NCBI GenBank assembly: GCA_037141055.1
Contig: JBAXDH010000003.1
Span: 1-64,000 of the forward strand
Reading direction: 5' to 3'
Origin: CAIVAT01 sp037141055
GTDB lineage: Bacteria > Bacteroidota > Bacteroidia > Bacteroidales > FEN-979
Length of the DNA stretch: 64,000 bases
In this document: piece by piece, positions 59,941-64,000 of the stretch
Layout: each line of letters opens with the position of its first letter
Position numbering within the stretch: position 1 is the first letter of the stretch
Position numbers and translations under genes: made by a program
Notes under the pieces: generated by a model
The model's database searches: none
What the model was told of the DNA's origin: nothing
The model's input: only the letters and a program-made list of their open reading frames with translations

Positions 59941-62775
59941 ATGAAAAAACTTCTCCTTTGCGCCGGGGTGCTTTTGGTCATTTCCATGAACGCTTATTCG
60001 CAGTGGATCAAGGATGCCGAATTCGACCTGCACGATCCGTTTACGCTGAAGACCATCCGGACAGTTAAGTTCAAAACCATTGAAATCCCCGGAACCCTGC
60101 CACTTTTTTCAGTGGTTGTTGACAGTGTTTTGCACAAGACCGTCAGCAGTACAATAATGAAGGATGACACGGTATTCTTCGTTTTAGCCGACAGCATCCA
60201 GGGTTGGGCGACCCGTGACAGGAATTCGTGGCCAGGGATTAAATTCACTGTCCGATTTAAAAACCATGGAAAAGGTATTCACAGGGTGGAAAACCTTGTT
60301 CCATTGGGTCAAAGCAGGGAGAAAGTGTACATTACTGCATCAGGTTCGAAGGAATGGCCGGGTTACCTGTGCAGGTCAAAGTTGTATCGCCCGGGATACG
60401 GGCCGGTAGGAGTGGTGCTTCCGGATAATGCATGGCACCTGGGATTTGCCGATTTACCTGTAAATGACACACTGTCGATTGTAGCACTGGCCCGCAGGGG
60501 TAACCGTGATAAGGATCACACCGAAATTGACCGCTGGGCGGTGACCCTGAAACCCGGGGGCTGGGCGGAATATTCCATATACCTTGATTGCCACAAAGAT
60601 GACTGGCACGCCGGCATGCGCCTGATGTTTGAGCGCAGATGGTTGTATGATCTCCAGGATTTCGACAACAGCATGTTCCTGCGGAGTGATCTCGCGTGGA
60701 TGAAAAACAGTTACATCATGCTGCTCCAGTTTGCCTGGGATAAAAAGTATTATGACTATGGGAAGCAGGAATACACCTTTTACCGCAATCTCTTTGAATA
60801 CGACTCGCTAACCGGCGGGTACGACATCTATACACTCTGGCCGACCTGGCCGAGGCTTGGGCTCGATCAGCGGAACCAGTGGGATATGTACCGCGACCTT
60901 CCGGGAGGAATTGCCGAACTGCGCAAACAGGTGGATTTCACACACAAGGCCGGGAAAAAATACTTCATTTCCTTCAATCCGTGGGATGAAGGAACCCGTA
61001 AGGAAGACCAGTTAAAAGGGATGGAAGACCTGTTGCGGGCTACTGATGCCGATGGTGTTGTGCTCGACACCAAAGGATCATCCAGCATTGAACTGCAGGC
61101 CGCCGCGGATAAAGTCAGGCCCGGCATCATCATGTACAGCGAAGGGATGGCAGTGCCGAAAGATATGCCGGGCGTCGTCAGCGGCAGGGTGCATGATGCC
61201 CTGGTGATGCCGCCACCACTGAACCTGAACAAACTGATCAAACCCGATTTCGCCATCTTCAGGGTTTTGCAACTCGCGGATGACCGGCTTCACCGGGAAC
61301 TGGCCATTTCATTTTTCAACGGCTACGGGGTGGAAATTAATACCATGCGTCCGGGCAGGCCTGAATGGATCAGGGAGGAATTCACCTATTTAGGCCGCAC
61401 CACGCGCATTCTGCGCGAAAATAAGGAGGCCTTCACCAATGGATCGTTTGAACCCCTGCTGCCAACACTCATTGATTCTGTGTATGTAAACCGTTGGGAT
61501 GCCATGGCTAAAAGGATCTTTACGATCTACAGCGTCAATCCCAAAGGGTGTAACGGAAAACTTTTTGAACTGACCGATCCTTCCGGGAATCAGCCCGCTG
61601 CAAAAATTGTTGGAAACTACCATTATGTTGACCTTTGGAATCACGAGGAAATAAAGCCGGTTATCGAAAATGACAGGGTATTTATTCCTGTGAAGATCGA
61701 TGCGTTTGATGCTGCCTGGCTGAATACCCGCCGGGAGGGCAATGTGGGTTGCATTGCAGTGTTTACCAACGACCTGTACGTTGACCAAAAGGGAAGCATC
61801 CTGACGTTCAGAGGCAATGACCTCTCTTCTGATAAAATTGTACTGACCGGTGAAAACCCCTCATACCATTCAAAGCAGTTTGTTTACCCCGCCACAACAT
61901 CATCGGTTGATTACAGGACGCTGTTCACTGGTCCCATTAAAAAAATTGTGATCCGGTTATTTACCGGACCGGACCTGGTTGACGAAAGGGTGGTCACCCC
62001 AGGGGTACCTTTTCCCGTTCCTGTTTTAGTCGGGAAAATGGAACAAACATCAAAATGCAGCAATGCTCCGGATGGCATGGTCGACATTCCCGCCGGCAAA
62101 TTCCGCTTTTATACGAAACGTGATCCGAACACGCTGGAACCCTTTATTGCATTCCCTGATTTCAGCGATACCGTAACCATTGCGATGCCGCACTATTGCA
62201 TGGATAAATATCCTGTCACCAACAAACAGTTTCAACTATTTATCAGGCAATCATCTTACAGTCCGGCAGATACGACAAATTATCTAAAGCATTGGATTCA
62301 CGGTGCGCCTCAGAAAGGAATGGAGGATATGCCTGTTGTTTATGTCAGCCCGGCTGATGCAAAAGCCTATGCAAAGTGGGCGGAAAAGAGACTGCCAACA
62401 GAACAGGAATGGCAATATGCAGCCCAGGGAAATCACATGTTTAAATACCCGTGGGGAAACATCATGGATTCATTGAAATGCAATTACAACCTCAATTTCA
62501 CCACCCCGGTGAATAAATTCCCGGAAGGTGCAAGTCCCTTCGGAGTGATGGATATGGTGGGTAACGTGTGGCAGATGACTTCGGATGTCTATGACAACGG
62601 GAGTTACTATTTCAACATCATCCGCGGGGGAAGTTTTTATCATCCGACTCAAAGCATCTGGTATGTCACCGGCGGCCCGTTACCTGCAGATCATCCCGAG
62701 ATGTTGTTGCTGATAGGCCCTGGACTAGATCGCAATGCAACAGTAGGCATCCGTTGTGTAAAAGACGGAGAGTGA
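59941..62775 (+). CDS. glycosidase-like TIM barrel fused to FGE-sulfatase domain
   Basis: 944 aa. Signal peptide (KKLLLCAGVLLVISMNAYS). Residues about 25-260 are beta-rich, then a TIM-barrel-like region with YDIYTLWPTWPRLGLDQR, KYFISFNPWDEG, DADGVVLDTKG and GIIMYSEGM; Asp and Glu in the last two may be catalytic. Residues about 700-944 are a formylglycine-generating-enzyme-like (SUMF1) domain: DMVDIPAGKF-type start, PHYCMDKYPVTNKQFQLF, KRLPTEQEWQYAAQG, GNVWQMTSD and RGGSF. The FGE catalytic cysteines expected near the C-terminus are not apparent, so it is probably non-FGE. Ends near a barrel gene. Confidence 0.8.
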   Translation: MKKLLLCAGVLLVISMNAYSQWIKDAEFDLHDPFTLKTIRTVKFKTIEIPGTLPLFSVVVDSVLHKTVSSTIMKDDTVFFVLADSIQGWATRDRNSWPGIKFTVRFKNHGKGIHRVENLVPLGQSREKVYITASGSKEWPGYLCRSKLYRPGYGPVGVVLPDNAWHLGFADLPVNDTLSIVALARRGNRDKDHTEIDRWAVTLKPGGWAEYSIYLDCHKDDWHAGMRLMFERRWLYDLQDFDNSMFLRSDLAWMKNSYIMLLQFAWDKKYYDYGKQEYTFYRNLFEYDSLTGGYDIYTLWPTWPRLGLDQRNQWDMYRDLPGGIAELRKQVDFTHKAGKKYFISFNPWDEGTRKEDQLKGMEDLLRATDADGVVLDTKGSSSIELQAAADKVRPGIIMYSEGMAVPKDMPGVVSGRVHDALVMPPPLNLNKLIKPDFAIFRVLQLADDRLHRELAISFFNGYGVEINTMRPGRPEWIREEFTYLGRTTRILRENKEAFTNGSFEPLLPTLIDSVYVNRWDAMAKRIFTIYSVNPKGCNGKLFELTDPSGNQPAAKIVGNYHYVDLWNHEEIKPVIENDRVFIPVKIDAFDAAWLNTRREGNVGCIAVFTNDLYVDQKGSILTFRGNDLSSDKIVLTGENPSYHSKQFVYPATTSSVDYRTLFTGPIKKIVIRLFTGPDLVDERVVTPGVPFPVPVLVGKMEQTSKCSNAPDGMVDIPAGKFRFYTKRDPNTLEPFIAFPDFSDTVTIAMPHYCMDKYPVTNKQFQLFIRQSSYSPADTTNYLKHWIHGAPQKGMEDMPVVYVSPADAKAYAKWAEKRLPTEQEWQYAAQGNHMFKYPWGNIMDSLKCNYNLNFTTPVNKFPEGASPFGVMDMVGNVWQMTSDVYDNGSYYFNIIRGGSFYHPTQSIWYVTGGPLPADHPEMLLLIGPGLDRNATVGIRCVKDGE

Positions 62776-62782
62776 AAACCCT

Positions 62783-63445
62783 TTATTTTTTAACTTTCTT
62801 TTTTAGCGGCGTAATTTTAAACAGAAGGCCAAAACCTGTGCTTATGTTATTCCAGATATATTCAGTTGCCCAGGAACTGTTCAAATGACCTTCTGTAGTT
62901 AGGTTATAGCCTGCCTGTGAAATGACATAATCCAGGGTGTAATAAAATCCAAACCGTTCGTTGTCATCAAAAAAAATATTGTATCCAAGTCCGATCACGT
63001 TGTTTATATACATATCCGATTCCTTCCATTGAACCGGCGGGATGTTTCCTCCATAATATTTATCATAAGAGCCCGAAAATCTTAAATACTGGAAAGAGTA
63101 ATGAATGAACATATTTTCCCTGCCATAAATATCAAATATATAGAATTTGTAACCGGCTGTCGCGCCTAACCGGGGATTTATTTTATCCTCGCTGAAGCAT
63201 AGCGCCTGGGTCTTCACAGGGTAAAGAATACCTGCAGAAAATTCATGTTTGCCTGTTCGTATGTATGGAGCGACATAAAACACGCTGATATTCTCCTTCA
63301 GGTAGTTCTGGTTTGCCGGGAAGTTGGTAAAGGCGCCGGCAGAGATTCCGAACTCTGATTCGATACTGTTTGACTGGGGAAAAAGTTCCGGCGAAAATAC
63401 CAGAATCAGCAGAATAGTTAAAAAAGCTGCAATAAACCTTTTCAT
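62783..63445 (-). CDS. outer membrane beta-barrel family hypothetical protein
   Basis: 220 aa from ATG 63445; the frame opens 18 bases earlier but the inner start gives a cleaner signal peptide (KRFIAAFLTILLILVFSP). The mature part has alternating strands (YVAPYIRTGKHEFSAGILYP, MFIHYSFQYLRFSGSYDKY) and a final FGLLFKITPLKKKVKK. Probable small outer membrane barrel; function unknown. Confidence 0.7.
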   Translation of the reverse strand: MKRFIAAFLTILLILVFSPELFPQSNSIESEFGISAGAFTNFPANQNYLKENISVFYVAPYIRTGKHEFSAGILYPVKTQALCFSEDKINPRLGATAGYKFYIFDIYGRENMFIHYSFQYLRFSGSYDKYYGGNIPPVQWKESDMYINNVIGLGYNIFFDDNERFGFYYTLDYVISQAGYNLTTEGHLNSSWATEYIWNNISTGFGLLFKITPLKKKVKK

Positions 63446-63476
63446 CGCAATGATTTTTAGCACTGGTGCAATTAAA

Positions 63477-64000
63477 TTAACGCTTCAGAAGCCAGGCATC
63501 TTTATAAACGGTCTTCTTCACCTCTCTCAACTTTGCCGTTGCCGCTGCTTTATCAGGCGATTGAAATACTGAAACCCTGATTTTATCATCACGGGAGAGT
63601 ACATTCGCATCGGGATAATCTCCGGCTTTCAGCGTTTCTGCGAGTTTATTGGCTGCCTCCAAAGGAATGCCGGTCTTGACAATGATGTAATAAACAGCAA
63701 TTGTCGAATCTGCGGGGGTTGCCGGAGTTGCGGGTTTGATTTTTTCTGGTGGCACAGCTTTCACAGGCAGAGAATCGGCCTTTTTTACCTGTACACTGTC
63801 AACTTTGTTAACGATGGTTTTAGCAGGTTTCTGTTTCTTAGGCTTTACCGGAGGGGGCAGGACAGGCTTTACAACAGGTATGACGGTATCCTTAACTATT
63901 TCCGGCGGTTTGGCACCGCATACATATGGGTCACCTTCAGGATCGTTCGTCTCTCCGAACCAGGCACAGGCATAGTTTTTATAAACGGCTATTCCGATGG
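63477..64000 (-). CDS. SPOR-domain protein, C-terminal part
   Basis: The 5' end is cut by the window edge; the frame is open to base 64000. Visible part: a conserved FGETNDPEGDPYVCGAKPPE segment, then a Pro/Lys/Val-rich linker, then a C-terminal SPOR-like domain (YYIIVKTGIPLEAANKLAE ... VSVFQSPDKAAATAKLREVK) that binds denuded septal glycan. Apparent starts inside the linker are GTG codons in the middle of the frame, not real starts. Confidence 0.7.
   Translation of the reverse strand, partial: IGIAVYKNYACAWFGETNDPEGDPYVCGAKPPEIVKDTVIPVVKPVLPPPVKPKKQKPAKTIVNKVDSVQVKKADSLPVKAVPPEKIKPATPATPADSTIAVYYIIVKTGIPLEAANKLAETLKAGDYPDANVLSRDDKIRVSVFQSPDKAAATAKLREVKKTVYKDAWLLKR

Noticed and set aside
1..64000. 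tRNA, rRNA, IS elements, prophage or integrase genes
   Set aside because: No cloverleaf, rRNA segment, transposase or integrase motif was noticed on either strand; a dedicated tRNA scan was not possible.

Overview
This window is ordinary chromosomal DNA from a member of the phylum Bacteroidota, most like an uncultured Bacteroidales-type fermenter or polymer degrader. The evidence is consistent. Several secreted enzymes end in type IX secretion (T9SS) sorting domains. Promoters match the Bacteroidota consensus TTTG-N19/20-TAnnTTTG, and Shine-Dalgarno sequences are mostly absent. The phosphoglycerate dehydrogenase is the lysine-type form, the RNA polymerase omega subunit is the divergent Bacteroidota form, and the order bamD-rpoZ-coaBC-DUF4835-recN is typical of the phylum. 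I see no rRNA, tRNA, CRISPR array, insertion sequence, phage gene or clear frameshift. Genes are dense and mostly housekeeping.

Layout, left to right. 0-2.5 kb: the 3' end of a FabG-like reductase and a membrane von Willebrand A protein. 2.5-4.2 kb: a two-gene ABC exporter. 4.3-7.9 kb: a tight minus-strand run dnaA, low-molecular-weight tyrosine phosphatase, threonine dehydratase-like PLP enzyme and RsmI-like methyltransferase, preceded by a 380-bp AT-rich gap. 8.3-12.4 kb: YigZ, PrmC, the YggS-type PLP protein and an LTA-synthase-like membrane sulfatase; the last two share overlapping divergent promoters. 12.4-16.3 kb: a serine operon serC-serA-(four-helix bundle protein)-DUF1015. 16.4-22.7 kb: a secreted hypothetical protein, a LuxC-type acyl-CoA reductase, ribosomal protein L31 type B with a clear terminator, a GlmU-like protein and Lon. 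22.7-32.4 kb: three T9SS cargo peptidases (two tandem M1 paralogues and an M14 carboxypeptidase) around a peptide-binding lipoprotein, an MBL hydrolase, DUF6913 and DapA. 32.4-40.9 kb: a membrane protein, an alpha-oxoamine synthase (sphingolipid or sulfonolipid type), then the operon bamD-rpoZ-coaBC-DUF4835-recN-AI-2E transporter. 41-63 kb: carbohydrate and envelope functions, namely an M64 peptidase, a beta-mannosidase/GH92 alpha-mannosidase/EamA operon, galactokinase, PPK2, lipoprotein aldose epimerase, an SDR plus a TMEM97-like EXPERA protein, an M23 peptidase, a metallophosphoesterase, an SSS sugar symporter with a small membrane protein, Ogt, and a glycosidase-like/FGE-sulfatase fusion. 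63.5-64 kb: the C-terminal part of a SPOR-domain protein leaving the window.

Functional links. The mannosidases, galK, galM and the sodium symporter suggest uptake and use of mannose- and galactose-containing glycans without a SusC/SusD pair in view. The secreted peptidases together with the oligopeptide-binding lipoprotein suggest extracellular protein use. The most unusual signals are (1) a 147-bp multibranch inverted-repeat structure at 50.94-51.08 kb, (2) 9-bp tandem repeats facing their inverted copies at 59.07-59.19 kb, (3) a bacterial TMEM97/sigma-2-receptor-like EXPERA protein, (4) the glycosidase-like/FGE fusion, and (5) near-leaderless promoters, clearest at bamD. I did not find a strong candidate for an entirely new multi-gene system.
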